Position numbers and translations under genes: made by a program
Origin: Microbispora triticiradicis
GTDB taxonomy: Bacteria > Actinomycetota > Actinomycetes > Streptosporangiales > Streptosporangiaceae
Direction of reading: 5' to 3'
NCBI GenBank assembly: GCA_003260025.2
Contig: QFZU02000028.1
Coordinates: 36,450-100,449, forward strand
DNA: 64,000 nt
The notes under the pieces: model-generated
What the model saw: the letters and a program-made list of their open reading frames with translations, nothing else
Database searches by the model: none
What the model was told of the DNA's origin: nothing
Part shown: positions 1 to 8,644 of the stretch, in pieces
How positions within the stretch are numbered: position 1 is the stretch's first letter
Layout of the letters: each line of letters starts with the position of its first letter

Positions 1-968
1 CGGTGGCCTTCGGCTCCTTTACCTTCGACGCCGACGCCCCGGGGACCGTCCTGGTCGTCCCCCGCGTGGTGCTCGCCCGGCGGGACGGCCGCGCCTGGCT
101 CACCACGATCGGCGACAACGCGTTCGAACTGGCCCGCCCCCCGGTGGAACCCGGCCGCATCCGGTACGGCGACGGCACGCTGACGGCGCCCCAGTGGGAG
201 CACCGGGTCGCGCGAGCGGTAAGCCGCATCAGGGACGGCGGCCTCGACAAGGTGGTACTCGCCCGCGACCTCACGGCCGTCGCCGACCGGGACATCGACA
301 TCCGCGTGCTGCTCGGGCGGCTGGCCCGGAGCTACCCCGAGTGCTACACGTTCTCCGTGGACGGCCTGGTCGGCGCGACGCCCGAACTGCTGGTCCGGCA
401 CACCGGCCAGGCGGTGGAGTCCCTGGTCCTCGCCGGCACCACTCCGCGCGGGTCGGGGCCGGCCGACGACGCCGCCCGCGCCGCCGCCCTGTACGCGTCG
501 AAGAAGGACCGGCACGAGCACGCCTGCGCGGTCGCCTCGGTCCGGGAGGCCCTGGCTCCCCTGTGTTCGACGCTGCACGTGCCCGAGGAGCCGGAACTGC
601 TCGTGCTGCCCAACGTGCAGCACCTGGCGAGCCGGGTCACCGGGCGGCTGTCCGACGGGGCGTCGGTGCTCGACGTGGTGGCCGCCATGCACCCCACGGC
701 CGCCGTCGGCGGGACGCCCACCGGCACCGCGCTCGGCCTCATCCGCGAACTGGAGGGCATGGACCGCGGCGGCTACTCCGGCCCGGTCGGCTGGATCGAC
801 GCGCACGGCGACGGCGAGTGGGGCATCGCCCTGCGCTGCGCGTACATCTCCGGCAGGCACGCCCGGCTGTTCGCCGGCTGCGGCATCATGGCCGGCTCTG
901 ACCCGGCCAAGGAACTCGCCGAGGCGCAGGCCAAGCTCCGCGTCATGCAGTACGCCCTGGAGGGGTGA
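1..968 (+). CDS. menF: Isochorismate synthase (MenF/EntC family), 5' partial
   Basis: Converts chorismate to isochorismate, the first committed step of menaquinone synthesis, in the cytoplasm. The visible 321 codons cover the chorismate-binding domain; about the first 80-120 residues of a normal 400-450 residue enzyme lie outside the window. Visible motifs: VLAGTTPRG, KKDRHEHA, LPNVQHLASRV, HPTAAVGGTPT, GWIDAHGDGEWGIAL and the glycine-rich FAGCGIMAGSDPAKE end. A GTG at position 3 can open the frame but is unlikely to be the real start. menD, menB and menE lie 9-12 kb downstream, which favours the menaquinone role over a siderophore role. An anthranilate or salicylate synthase is less likely because menD/B/E are linked. 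Sure of family, fairly sure of pathway. Confidence 0.92.
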   Translation, partial: VAFGSFTFDADAPGTVLVVPRVVLARRDGRAWLTTIGDNAFELARPPVEPGRIRYGDGTLTAPQWEHRVARAVSRIRDGGLDKVVLARDLTAVADRDIDIRVLLGRLARSYPECYTFSVDGLVGATPELLVRHTGQAVESLVLAGTTPRGSGPADDAARAAALYASKKDRHEHACAVASVREALAPLCSTLHVPEEPELLVLPNVQHLASRVTGRLSDGASVLDVVAAMHPTAAVGGTPTGTALGLIRELEGMDRGGYSGPVGWIDAHGDGEWGIALRCAYISGRHARLFAGCGIMAGSDPAKELAEAQAKLRVMQYALEG

Positions 969-1008
969 CACACGGGCCTTCAGCAGGCCGGGGTTCAGGG
1001 CCAGGGTT

Positions 1009-1665
1009 TCAGCGGGCCAGGTGGACGATCTCGCCGAGCTCGGTCTCGGCCCGCCCGGCGGTGACCGCCGCGACCCACTCCTCGAAGGCGGGCAGCCGGT
1101 CCTCGGCGACGGCGACCTCGAAGGCCACCCGCGCGCCGTGGCCGACGCTGTAGTCGACACCGCGCACCGGGTACGGCGAGGCGCGCAGATCACTTTCCAG
1201 CCTGCCGGCCTGGGCGTGGCCGACCGACACGGTCACCACCGCCGCGGGAACCATCTCGACGACCTCCGCCCGGTCGAGGGTCTCCCCCACGGCGCCGCCG
1301 TACGCGCGGGCGAGGCCGCCGGCGCCCAGCAGCACCCCGCCGAAGTAGCGGGTGACGACGGCCACCACGTCCGCGAATCCACGCCGGGTGAGCATCTCCA
1401 GCATCGGCGTGCCCGCCGTTCCGCCCGGCTCGCCGTCGTCGTCCGCCCGGCGCACGCCACCGTCCCCGCCTCCGCTTCCGCCTCCTGCGATGACGTACGC
1501 CGTGCAGTTGTGGCTGGCGTCGGCGTACAGCCTCCTGCGCTCGGCGACGAACTCCCGTGCCGCCTCCTCCGTGGCCGCCGGAGCCAGGGCACAGATGAAG
1601 CGCGAACGGCGGATCTCGGTCTCATGCTCGACGACGTTTCCGATCGTCCGGTACGGCGTTGTCAC
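1009..1665 (-). CDS. YigZ/IMPACT family protein (UPF0029)
   Basis: A 218-residue protein of the YigZ/IMPACT family, whose exact biochemical role in bacteria is not settled (a link to translation control or proline-peptide turnover has been proposed). The N-terminal IMPACT domain is clear: SRFICALAP near residue 20, DASHNCTAY near 50, DDGEPGGTAGTPML near 75 and the TRYFGGVLLGAGGLARAY signature near 105-125. A ferredoxin-like C-terminal domain follows. A glycine-rich insert (about residues 60-70) lengthens the usual loop. The start is a GTG at 1665 with no Shine-Dalgarno; a TAGACT box six bases upstream suggests a leaderless transcript. A TTTAC/GTAA motif shared with the promoter of the TetR gene at 16209 covers the -35 zone. 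Confidence 0.9.
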   Translation of the reverse strand: MTTPYRTIGNVVEHETEIRRSRFICALAPAATEEAAREFVAERRRLYADASHNCTAYVIAGGGSGGGDGGVRRADDDGEPGGTAGTPMLEMLTRRGFADVVAVVTRYFGGVLLGAGGLARAYGGAVGETLDRAEVVEMVPAAVVTVSVGHAQAGRLESDLRASPYPVRGVDYSVGHGARVAFEVAVAEDRLPAFEEWVAAVTAGRAETELGEIVHLAR

Positions 1666-1671
1666 ATGGTC

Positions 1672-1677
1672 AGTCTA
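1672..1677 (-). promoter_or_regulatory. Putative -10 box (leaderless promoter of the YigZ gene)
   Basis: On the minus strand TAGACT ends six bases before the GTG start at 1665, the distance expected for a transcript beginning at or next to the start codon. No ribosome-binding site is visible, which agrees. Inference from spacing and the actinobacterial TANNNT consensus only. Confidence 0.45.
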
Positions 1678-1688
1678 TTGAGCGCGCC

Positions 1689-1704
1689 CCTTTACAAAGT
1701 AAGG
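1689..1704. promoter_or_regulatory. TTTAC-N3-GTAA inverted motif, copy 1
   Basis: The 16-base string CCTTTACAAAGTAAGG contains the inverted half-sites TTAC and GTAA around a 3-base spacer. A copy differing by one base (CCTTTACGAAGTAAGG) lies at 16179-16194, directly before a TetR gene. Here it sits where the -35 element of the YigZ gene would be, so bound repressor could block that promoter. Which regulator binds is not known. Confidence 0.5.
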
Positions 1705-1731
1705 TGAGAACGCTTCACGTGGGGCGGGAGT

Positions 1732-2385
1732 TCACCGTTGCCGGTGGCGGAGTGCTCGTTGCTCTGCGGCGTCGAGTGCCGGTCTGAGGGGTGCGAGCGT
1801 GGCGCGCAGGAAGTCCGGCAGCGAGCCGGACGGCACGACGAGCCCGCTGGCCGTGGAGGACGAGAAAGCCGTCTGCAGCCACTGCTCGAGCGCCACGCGG
1901 ACTGCGGCGGCCACGCTCGCCGCGAGCACCCGTGCGATGCTCGGGTCGCCATCGCCGAGACGCTCGGCGATGGCTTCGGTGAGGGGATGTTCGATCGCGG
2001 TGGTGGTGTCGATGAATGCGTCGCGCAGCGCGGGGCGGGTGGTGATCAGCAGCAGCGCGTCCTGGCCGGGCGCGTCCGAGGCGGTGTACTGATCCACGAT
2101 GGCCTCGACGACGGCGTCGGCGAGGCCGACGCCGCCGGGCCGGGCGGCCACCGCCGCCGCGACTCGTGCCTCTCGTTCGCTGGTGACGGCGGCGACGATC
2201 GCCTGTTCTCGGCTGGAGAAGTAGTTGTTGTACGTCCTCGGCGAAACGCCGGCGGCCTCGGCGATGTCATCGACGCGCACGTTGTCCGGTCCACGCTCAA
2301 GAGCCAGCCGCAGGGCCGCCGCGCGCAATGCCTCTCGGGTGGCCTGCTTCTTCTGCTCGCGCAACCCCGTCCGTCTCGTCGTCAC
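1732..2385 (-). CDS. TetR family transcriptional regulator
   Basis: A 217-residue TetR-type repressor. The N-terminal helix-turn-helix is unmistakable: TREALRAAALRLALERG, VDDIAEAAGVSPRTYNNYF, then SREQAIVAAV, about residues 10-58. The C-terminal ligand domain is not assignable to a specific inducer. The reading frame stays open far upstream, but that part is antisense to other genes; the GTG at 2385 (VTTRRTGLREQKK) gives the normal TetR length. It is divergent from a broken gene and a flavin monooxygenase at 3020, with a 28-bp near-perfect palindrome between them, so it very likely represses itself and that transcript. Predicted cytoplasmic dimer. Confidence 0.92.
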   Translation of the reverse strand: MTTRRTGLREQKKQATREALRAAALRLALERGPDNVRVDDIAEAAGVSPRTYNNYFSSREQAIVAAVTSEREARVAAAVAARPGGVGLADAVVEAIVDQYTASDAPGQDALLLITTRPALRDAFIDTTTAIEHPLTEAIAERLGDGDPSIARVLAASVAAAVRVALEQWLQTAFSSSTASGLVVPSGSLPDFLRATLAPLRPALDAAEQRALRHRQR

Positions 2386-2404
2386 GGGCTCAGCATAGTC
2401 TATA

Positions 2405-2432
2405 TGCGCGGACGCAAATTTGCGTGCGCGCA
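2405..2432. promoter_or_regulatory. Palindromic TetR operator candidate
   Basis: The core ACGCAAATTTGCGT (2412-2425) is a perfect 14-bp palindrome. The symmetry continues on both sides for six more pairs (TGCGCG against CGCGCA) with a single mismatched pair (G/G at 2411/2426), giving a 28-bp operator-like element. It lies 20 bp upstream of the TetR start and 50 bp upstream of the divergent start at 2482. The AT-rich centre stands out against the GC-rich surroundings. Size, symmetry and position are typical of a TetR operator. Confidence 0.8.
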
Positions 2433-2481
2433 GATTTCTCTCTAGCCTGGCCTCCTCACCCGCCCGGAGGGAACCAGCACG

Positions 2482-2974
2482 ATGAGGGGCAAGGGCATCA
2501 GCTACGACACCGGCTTCGTCGAGAACGGAGCGATCTCCCGCAAACGCTTCGACCCGGACGTGGTCGGGCGCGAGATGCGCATCATCCGCGATGACCTGCA
2601 CTGCACCGCGGTCCGCGTCTGGGCGGCGACCCGGAACGGATTGAGCCGGCGGCGGCGCACGCCGCCGATCCGGGCCTGGCGGTCTGGTTCTCCCCCTACC
2701 CCCTGGAACTGACCGCCGAGGAGATGGTGTCGTTGTTCGCGGACTGCGCCGAACGCGCGGAGCGGCTGAGGCGGCGGGAGCCGCGGTGGTGCTCGTCGTC
2801 GGCGCCGAGCCGAGTCTGATGAATCCTGGATTCCTACCCGGTGACAGCACCGACGAGCAGGTCGCGTCGCCGAGCCGGCCAGATCGCGTGCGGGAGCAGA
2901 TCGGCGAGGTCAGCACTTGTGTCAATGAATTCCTCGGCACCGCCGTGCGACTGGTCCGCGAGCGCTTCGGCGGC
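2482..2974 (+). pseudogene. Broken gene: TIM-barrel-like conserved hypothetical, two frameshifts and 3' truncation
   Basis: Three frames in series encode one recognisable actinobacterial conserved protein that I recall under labels such as 'abortive infection protein' or hydrolase-like, with no proven function. Frame 1 (from ATG 2482, with GGAGGG 10 bases upstream) gives MRGKGISYDTGFVENGAIS up to AVRV. After about 2620 the match moves to another frame (GGDPERIEPAAAHAADPG, WFSPYPLELTAEEMVSL). After about 2777 it moves to a third (VLVVGAEPSLMNPGFLPGD to VRERFGG). Each switch fits loss of one base. Similarity stops near 2974, where intact members continue for well over 100 residues, and the monooxygenase leader begins. 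The gene sits directly behind the TetR operator, so its loss leaves the monooxygenase first in the controlled transcript. Confidence 0.75.
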
Positions 2975-3019
2975 GTCGACCACCCGTCCCGCCCTTTCCG
3001 TACGAACCGAGGAGAACAC

Positions 3020-4558
3020 GTGATCATAGATGTCGTCATCGTCGGTGGTGGCCCGAACGGGCTGATGCTGGCCTGCGAACTGAGCCTGGCAGGGGCCCGG
3101 CCGGTCGTGCTGGAGCGGCTGATCGAGCCCAGCGAAGAACCGAAAGCGAACGGATTGCTCGGCCAAGTCGTGAAAATGCTCGACCATCGAGGGCTGCATG
3201 AACGTCTTTCTGGTAGCCCACAACCTCCGCAGCCGAACTCCGGATACTTCATGTTCGGCGCGTTGGGCCTGGACCTGAGCCTGCTTCAGGACAGCCCGGT
3301 CTATGCCCTGCCGGTGCCGCAGCGACGCCTCGTACAGGTCCTGGAGGAGCGCGCCATCGAACTGGGCGTGGAGATCCGCCGGGGACACGAGGTCGTCGGC
3401 CTGTCGCAGGACGACGACGCGGTGACCATCGACTTCGCGAGCCTGGGCGAGGCCGGCCAATTGCGGGCCCGGTACCTCGTCGGCGCGGATGGAGCTCACA
3501 GCACCACGCGCAAGCTCTCCGGCATCGCGTTCCCCGGCATCACCTACGACCGGATGACCGTCTGCTCAGCGCACGCTACGGTCCCGGCGGAATGGGTCGA
3601 TCCCGCGACCGGCGCGCTGAACGTGCCCGGCTACGGCGACATTCTGCCGTTCCTGCCCCACCGCACCGAACACGGCGGGTTCTCCTACGCGCCGATGCCT
3701 GGCCACCCACCGCTGATCAGCACCACTGAATGGGACAGGCCCGCGACCGACGCTCCCATGAGCCTGGAGGAGCTGCGGGTGAGCATCCGCCGCGTGCTCG
3801 GCGTCGACGTGCCGCTCGATCCGCCCGATGGCCCGGGGCCGCACGTGCTGCGCCGACTGACCGGCGGCAACACCCGCATCGCCGAACGGTTCGCCGACGG
3901 CCGGGTGTTCCTGATCGGTGACGCCGCGCATGTGTACGCCGCCACGGGAGGCGGTCCAGGGCTCAACCTCGGCCTGCAGGACGCGGTCAATCTCGGCTGG
4001 AAACTCGCCGCCGAGATCCGGGGAAGCGCCCCGCCCGGGCTGCTGGACAGCTACGAGACAGAGCGACGATCGGCCGCCCAGCGCATGGTGCTGAACGCGC
4101 AGGCGCAAGCGGCCCTGATAGCCCCCGGCAGCGATGTCACCGGACTGCGCGAGGTGTTCACCGAGCTGCTCCGCGACCAAAGCACCGTACAGCGCCTCGC
4201 CAGGCTCCTCGCCGGCGCAGACGTCCGCTACGACATGGGCGAACACGAGGCACACCCGCTGACCGGCCGGTTCGTCCCGGACATGGACCTGCACACCTCG
4301 ACCGGAGCGGTCCGGCTGGCCGAGCTCACCAGAAACGCACGCCCTCTGCTGCTCGACCTGACCGAAGAGGCATCGCTAGCAGAGACCCTCGCCCTGCGGC
4401 ACGACCAGGTCGATATCGTCACGGCGCGCTCTCGCAGCACCGCACCCACCGCCCTGCTCCTTCGACCGGATGGCTATGTGGCCTGGGCATCTGCGTCGCC
4501 CCGGCCCAACCCCACGGAGATCGAAGCACTCCGGGCAGCCTTTCAGCTGAAGTCGTAA
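3020..4558 (+). CDS. FAD-dependent monooxygenase, class A (aromatic hydroxylase type)
   Basis: A 512-residue flavin hydroxylase that would use NAD(P)H and O2 to hydroxylate an aromatic or polyketide-like substrate; rifampicin monooxygenase (Rox) belongs to the same broad group, but the substrate cannot be read here. Motifs: GGGPNG FAD fingerprint at residues 9-14, the DG motif VGADGAHSTTR near 155-165, and the GD motif VFLIGDAAHVYAATGGG near 295-312. A thioredoxin-like C-terminal domain follows. The GTG at 3020 has GAGGAGA a few bases upstream and puts the FAD motif at the N-terminus; the frame is open to 2786 only because it continues the broken upstream gene. Base composition is less GC-biased than in the neighbours, hinting at acquisition. 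Probably controlled by the TetR at 1732. Confidence 0.9.
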   Translation: MIIDVVIVGGGPNGLMLACELSLAGARPVVLERLIEPSEEPKANGLLGQVVKMLDHRGLHERLSGSPQPPQPNSGYFMFGALGLDLSLLQDSPVYALPVPQRRLVQVLEERAIELGVEIRRGHEVVGLSQDDDAVTIDFASLGEAGQLRARYLVGADGAHSTTRKLSGIAFPGITYDRMTVCSAHATVPAEWVDPATGALNVPGYGDILPFLPHRTEHGGFSYAPMPGHPPLISTTEWDRPATDAPMSLEELRVSIRRVLGVDVPLDPPDGPGPHVLRRLTGGNTRIAERFADGRVFLIGDAAHVYAATGGGPGLNLGLQDAVNLGWKLAAEIRGSAPPGLLDSYETERRSAAQRMVLNAQAQAALIAPGSDVTGLREVFTELLRDQSTVQRLARLLAGADVRYDMGEHEAHPLTGRFVPDMDLHTSTGAVRLAELTRNARPLLLDLTEEASLAETLALRHDQVDIVTARSRSTAPTALLLRPDGYVAWASASPRPNPTEIEALRAAFQLKS

Positions 4559-4586
4559 GCGTCGACTCAGGTATATACGTGAGCGG

Positions 4587-6857
4587 TTATACGCGGGTGG
4601 TTATACGTGGGTGTCCAACACCGATCTTCCTGCTCACCCAGACCCAGCCGTGAGCCCGGTAGTAGTCCGCTCGGTGTCTCATTCGCGTTGGTGTCTCATT
4701 CGCGTCTCCGGGTGGTGTGGGGGTTGCGGTAGGTGAAGGCCCAGCGGTCGGCTCCGATCTTGCGGCGGGTGTAGCGGTTCGGGTGGCGGTAGCGGTCGCG
4801 GTGGCAACGGGCAGCAGATGCCCGGTCGCCAGGATCAACCCCGGCAACCCCCGCAACCACACCCCCGGCGGCGCACTGCCCTCCACCCCCGCCCAGGCAC
4901 CGCCCCCTGACCAGGACTCGCGTCCCACCCGGGCATTTCCCCCTGGCCAGGCCTCACGTCCCACCCGGGCGTCTCCTCCCGGCCAGGCGCTACCTCCCAG
5001 CCGGGCGCTGCCTTCCGCCCACGCCCGGCCTCCCGACCCGGGCGGCGCACCGGAGCCCACCCCCGGCATCCCGTGCGGCGCCTCACCCGGCGTAGAAGCA
5101 TGCCCGTAGTCCCCCGCCGGGCAGTCACCGGAAGGGTGGCCCTCACCGAGGCAATCGTGAGCAGGGCAGCAGGGAGCAGGGCAGTCCCCGCCGGGGCGGT
5201 CCTCGGCGTTGCCCCGGGCGTCGGCGTCCTCGGGCGGCGGATCAGAGGCGGAGTCGGCGGCGCTGGGCTCGCCGGTGGCGCTGGCCGCGCCGGCAAAGGT
5301 CGCACCGGAGCGGGTCGCACAGGCGTCGAAGCCGAAGTCCGCAGCGGCGCAGGCGTCAGGGCCGGAAACGGGGTCGTCGCCTGAGCCAGGCTCAGGGCCA
5401 GGGTCGTCACCGGAGCCCGTGTTTGAGGATTCCGTGTCCAAGGAGTCGGCGTCTGAGTAGCCGGTCCCTGAGGCATGGGCGCCCGACGGGCTGACGTCTG
5501 ACTGGTCGGCCTCTGAGGGATGGGTGCCTGACGGGCCGGGACCAGGGCCGTCGCTCGGGTCGGTGCGCGAGGGGTCGCTGGTGGCGTGATCGGCAGAGGG
5601 GTCGGTGCCTGCGGGCTCGCGTGAGGGTTCGTCGGCTGGGGGGTCGTCGGGCAGGGATTCGGCGTTGACCAGCACCAGAAGCTCGGTCGCGATCTTGTTC
5701 TCCAGGAACGCGATGAACGCATCCGCGTTCCGCACACTCGGGGTGCGGTCGTCGCCCTCGGCCTTGGGCTTGGCGTAGACGTCCAGCAGGTGCTGCAACC
5801 GCGCGGCGGCCTCGACCGGGAGGTAGAACTCTCCCTCCAGCCCGCCGTTCCTGCGCCGCCGCACCCGGAAGAACCGGCGGTCGAAATCGGCCTGCTCATC
5901 GCTTTCGTGGCCGTCGGGGTCCAGCACCGCCCGCAGATACCGCCCCGCCTTGGCCACCTCCGCCGCCCCCGCCGAACCCGCCAACTCCAGCAAAATCCCC
6001 TCAGCGGTGATCGCCTGCTCATCGGTCAACCCGGAGGTGGCCGTGCAGATCGCCTCCACGATCCCCTCCGCCAGGCTGCCCTCGGCGAACCGCTCACGCA
6101 CCCGCGACAGACGACCCAACTCCACGCCCATCGTCACCAACCGGCCCGCACCCGGGATCGTCATCCCGCCAGCGGATCGCAACCACAACCTGGTGGAGGC
6201 ATGCCCATGGTTCTTCGCCTCCCCGGACCGATGCACCCGGCCCACCCGGGCGGCCAACGCCGAAGTGATGCGATCGCGGGCCGCCAGCAACTCCTCCGCC
6301 TCGGCCAGACACACCTCCGCCGACTCAGGCACCGGCACCAGCGCCACCACCCGCGCCGCCTCACCAACCGCCGCCACCGCCACCCACGACGACGAACCCG
6401 CACCCCGAACACCCTCAGCACCACCGCCGAGGACATCGGCTGGGTTCGCCGGGGCCTCGTCGGTGGTCCTTGGGGTGGGAGTGCCGCCGCCTGCGGTGGC
6501 GAGGCGCCCTCCGACGCTGTCCTTGCAGCGGTCACCACCAACAGCGCGGCCCGGCGGGACGGCAGAGCACTCGGACACGACGCCAGCGCGGCCCGGCGGG
6601 ACGGCAGAGCACTCGGACACGACGCCAGGGCGGCCCTGCGGAACGCCAGGGGGCCCCGGCGGGACGGCACGGCGGTCGGCCGGGACAACGGGGTGCTCCG
6701 GCGGGACGGCAGGGGGACGACGGGGTGATTCTTCAGCACCGGGCTTGGAGGCGAGAGGGCCATCAGGGGACCCGAAGGGCGGGCCGTCGATGATCCTGGC
6801 CCACCAGGGATCAGCCGGAGGACGAGGCGATGGCACGTCGATCGTCGGAGACTCCAT
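4587..6857 (-). pseudogene. DUF222 (13E12-type) protein with deleted HNH nuclease core
   Basis: The reading frame is open for 756 codons but the protein is a deletion derivative. ATG 6857 is preferred to the GTG at 6878 because GGGAGGAGGGG lies just upstream of it. Order: Pro-rich N-terminus with two 14-residue repeats (VVSECSAVPPGRA), a good DUF222 domain (roughly residues 150-400, with DRRFFRVRRRRNGG and YLPVEAAARLQHLL), a long Ser/Asp/Pro/Gly-rich region, then GLPGLILATGHLLPVAT, which normally leads into the HNH domain. The HNH core is missing: the frame runs into a Thr/Ala repeat. In the alternate frame the same DNA (4798 down to 4696) encodes RDRYRHPNRYTRRKIGADRW and FTYRNPH followed by a stop, the normal end of this family. 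The nuclease cannot be functional. Confidence 0.82.
6543..6626. repeat. Two tandem 42-bp repeats
   Basis: Two adjacent, essentially identical 42-bp units (6543-6584 and 6585-6626), followed by a partial, degenerate third. Within the DUF222 gene each encodes a 14-residue unit containing SECSAVPP. The length is a multiple of three, so the frame is kept. Confidence 0.85.
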
Positions 6858-7033
6858 CTGCCCCTCCTCCCGCGACACCTACACTTCGAACACCTGACCT
6901 AATCCTTTCATCACTCTCCGTACAGAACAAGCCGACCAAGTAATTACCTGGAGTCACAGCAGGCGAGAACGCGGCGCCCCCACGCGGGCCTCCCTGCCGC
7001 CGTCGCAGGGTCGTACGGCTACGGAAGAGACAC

Positions 7034-7366
7034 TCAGCCGCGCGGGGCGTACATGATGACCGCGACTCCGACCATGCAGATGGCCGCACCGGCAAGGTCC
7101 CACCGGTCGGGACGGAAGCCGTCCATCACGACGCCCCACAGCAGCGATCCGGCGACGAACACCCCGCCGTACGCGGCGAGGATGCGACCGAAGTGCGCGT
7201 CCGGCTGGAACGTGGCGGCGAATCCGTAGGCGGCCAGGGCGAGGATCCCGGCGGCGACCCAGGCGACTCCCCGATGCTCACGCCAGCCCTGCCACACCAG
7301 CCATGCTCCGCCGATCTCGAAGACGGCCGCGAGGACGAACAACACCAGGGAACGGACGATCGTCAT
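7034..7366 (-). CDS. YnfA family small membrane protein (UPF0060)
   Basis: A 110-residue inner-membrane protein of the YnfA family, related in fold to small multidrug transporters. Four hydrophobic helices are visible, starting with [19 protein letters not shown]; the family signatures [29 protein letters not shown] and [18 protein letters not shown] are all present. The start is the ATG at 7366 (MTIVRSLV), giving exactly the family length; the frame extends upstream to 7450 but that part is charged and unlike the family. Function in bacteria is poorly defined (efflux has been suggested). It lies between the DUF222 pseudogene and a secreted esterase, with no obvious functional link. Confidence 0.93.
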   Translation of the reverse strand: MTIVRSLVLFVLAAVFEIGGAWLVWQGWREHRGVAWVAAGILALAAYGFAATFQPDAHFGRILAAYGGVFVAGSLLWGVVMDGFRPDRWDLAGAAICMVGVAVIMYAPRG

Positions 7367-7468
7367 GACCGGTAGTGCAGCACATCCGCTGGCCCGCGCC
7401 CCGCGGAGGGTCCGGCAACGCCGGCGCCGGGTGGCGGACCGCTCCGCCACCCGGCGTGCCGGGGGTTG

Positions 7469-8644
7469 TCACCAGCGCAGCGGGAGGGTGGCGATGAAGT
7501 CGCCGAGCCGCTGAGAGATGATCTTGTGGTCGTGGGCCGAGGGGTGCCAGTCGCAGCCGCCGTAGTCCAGGTCCGTGTTGTCGTAGTACCAGTAGCGGAC
7601 CCGGTCGTCGCCCCGCCTGTTGCGGTCCTGGACGATCTGCCGCGCCGCGTCGGCGAACGCCGTCGTGTTGGACATGTACGTGGCGCTGACCACGATCATC
7701 GCCTGCTTACCGTACCGGGACCGGAGCTTGTCGATGAAGCCGTGGTAGGCGCTCTTGTACGCGGCGACCAGGGTCTCCGGCGTCCACGGCTCGCCGGGGT
7801 TGATCGCGGTGGAGAAGTCGTTGATGCCGAGGCCGATCACGATCAGCTGCGGATGCCAGGTGCCCGGGTTCTTCCAGACGTCGCCCGGCACGCCGATCAG
7901 GGCCCGGTCGTAGTAGGTGCGGTAGTCGGTGCCCGGCTCGATCCCGTTGTAATTGCGCACCACGCCGCGCCCGGAGAAGGCGTTGATCTGGTAGTCGGCG
8001 CCGAGCCCTCGTGCGGTGAGAGCGCCGAAGCTGACGTCGGCGTTGGTGGTCCTGTCGATCTGCCCCGGTGCGGGGCAGTCGCGGGTGCCGGACATGTTGC
8101 CGTAGCCGGCGGTGTAGGAGTCGCCGATGAACTCGATCTGCCGGCGGCGGTCGGCGGGCCTGGGCAGGATCGCGCCGCCTGGCGCGGCGACGAACCCGCC
8201 GAACTCGCCCACCGCCCACGGGCTCTCGCTGCGCTTGACGAGCCGTACGGTATGCACGCCGTTGCGGAGGTTCCTCACCCAGTGGGTGGTACGGCCGGGG
8301 GTGACCAGGGTGGCGACGGTGGCGCCGTCGATCTGGACGTCGTAGTCGTTGACGGCGTCGTCGAGCACGATCCCCACGCCGGTGCCGCGGAAGCGGCCCT
8401 CGAAGTAGACGCCCGGCCAGCTGTACCGCACGGAGCGTCCGGCGGCCTCGACCCGGCCGGCGGTGTGCGCCGTCGCCAGGGCGCCCGTAGCGGCCTGCCC
8501 CGGCCGCCGCCCCGCCGTCTCCGGACCGGCCGGGGGCGAGGCCGCAGAGGTGGTCGCAGAGGTGGCCGCATGGGCCGCCGCGGGCAGCAAGGTGGCGGTC
8601 ACCGCCAGCGCGGCCAGTGCCGCGTGTACCTGAGTGCGTCGCAC
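7469..8644 (-). CDS. Secreted SGNH/GDSL esterase, CE2-like (acetyl-xylan esterase type)
   Basis: A 391-residue exported hydrolase. It has a Sec-type signal peptide (RRTQ, hydrophobic stretch, cleavage near AHA-AT at about residue 27), then a jelly-roll N-terminal domain (about 60-165, ending in HWVRNLRNGVHTVRLVKR) and a C-terminal SGNH domain. The catalytic Ser is in EFIGDSYTAGYG, the block III Asn in LGINDFS and the Asp/His pair in CDWHPSAHDH near the C-terminus. This two-domain plan is that of carbohydrate esterase family 2, which removes acetyl groups from plant polysaccharides outside the cell. The exact substrate is not visible. It is monocistronic by its surroundings. Confidence 0.9.
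   Translation of the reverse strand: MRRTQVHAALAALAVTATLLPAAAHAATSATTSAASPPAGPETAGRRPGQAATGALATAHTAGRVEAAGRSVRYSWPGVYFEGRFRGTGVGIVLDDAVNDYDVQIDGATVATLVTPGRTTHWVRNLRNGVHTVRLVKRSESPWAVGEFGGFVAAPGGAILPRPADRRRQIEFIGDSYTAGYGNMSGTRDCPAPGQIDRTTNADVSFGALTARGLGADYQINAFSGRGVVRNYNGIEPGTDYRTYYDRALIGVPGDVWKNPGTWHPQLIVIGLGINDFSTAINPGEPWTPETLVAAYKSAYHGFIDKLRSRYGKQAMIVVSATYMSNTTAFADAARQIVQDRNRRGDDRVRYWYYDNTDLDYGGCDWHPSAHDHKIISQRLGDFIATLPLRW

Noticed and set aside
2786..3019. Longer N-terminus for the flavin monooxygenase (590 codons)
   Set aside because: These codons belong to the decayed upstream gene; the FAD motif and a ribosome site place the start at 3020.
6543..6626. Direct repeats considered as a CRISPR fragment
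   Set aside because: The units are directly adjacent without spacers and keep the reading frame of the DUF222 gene.
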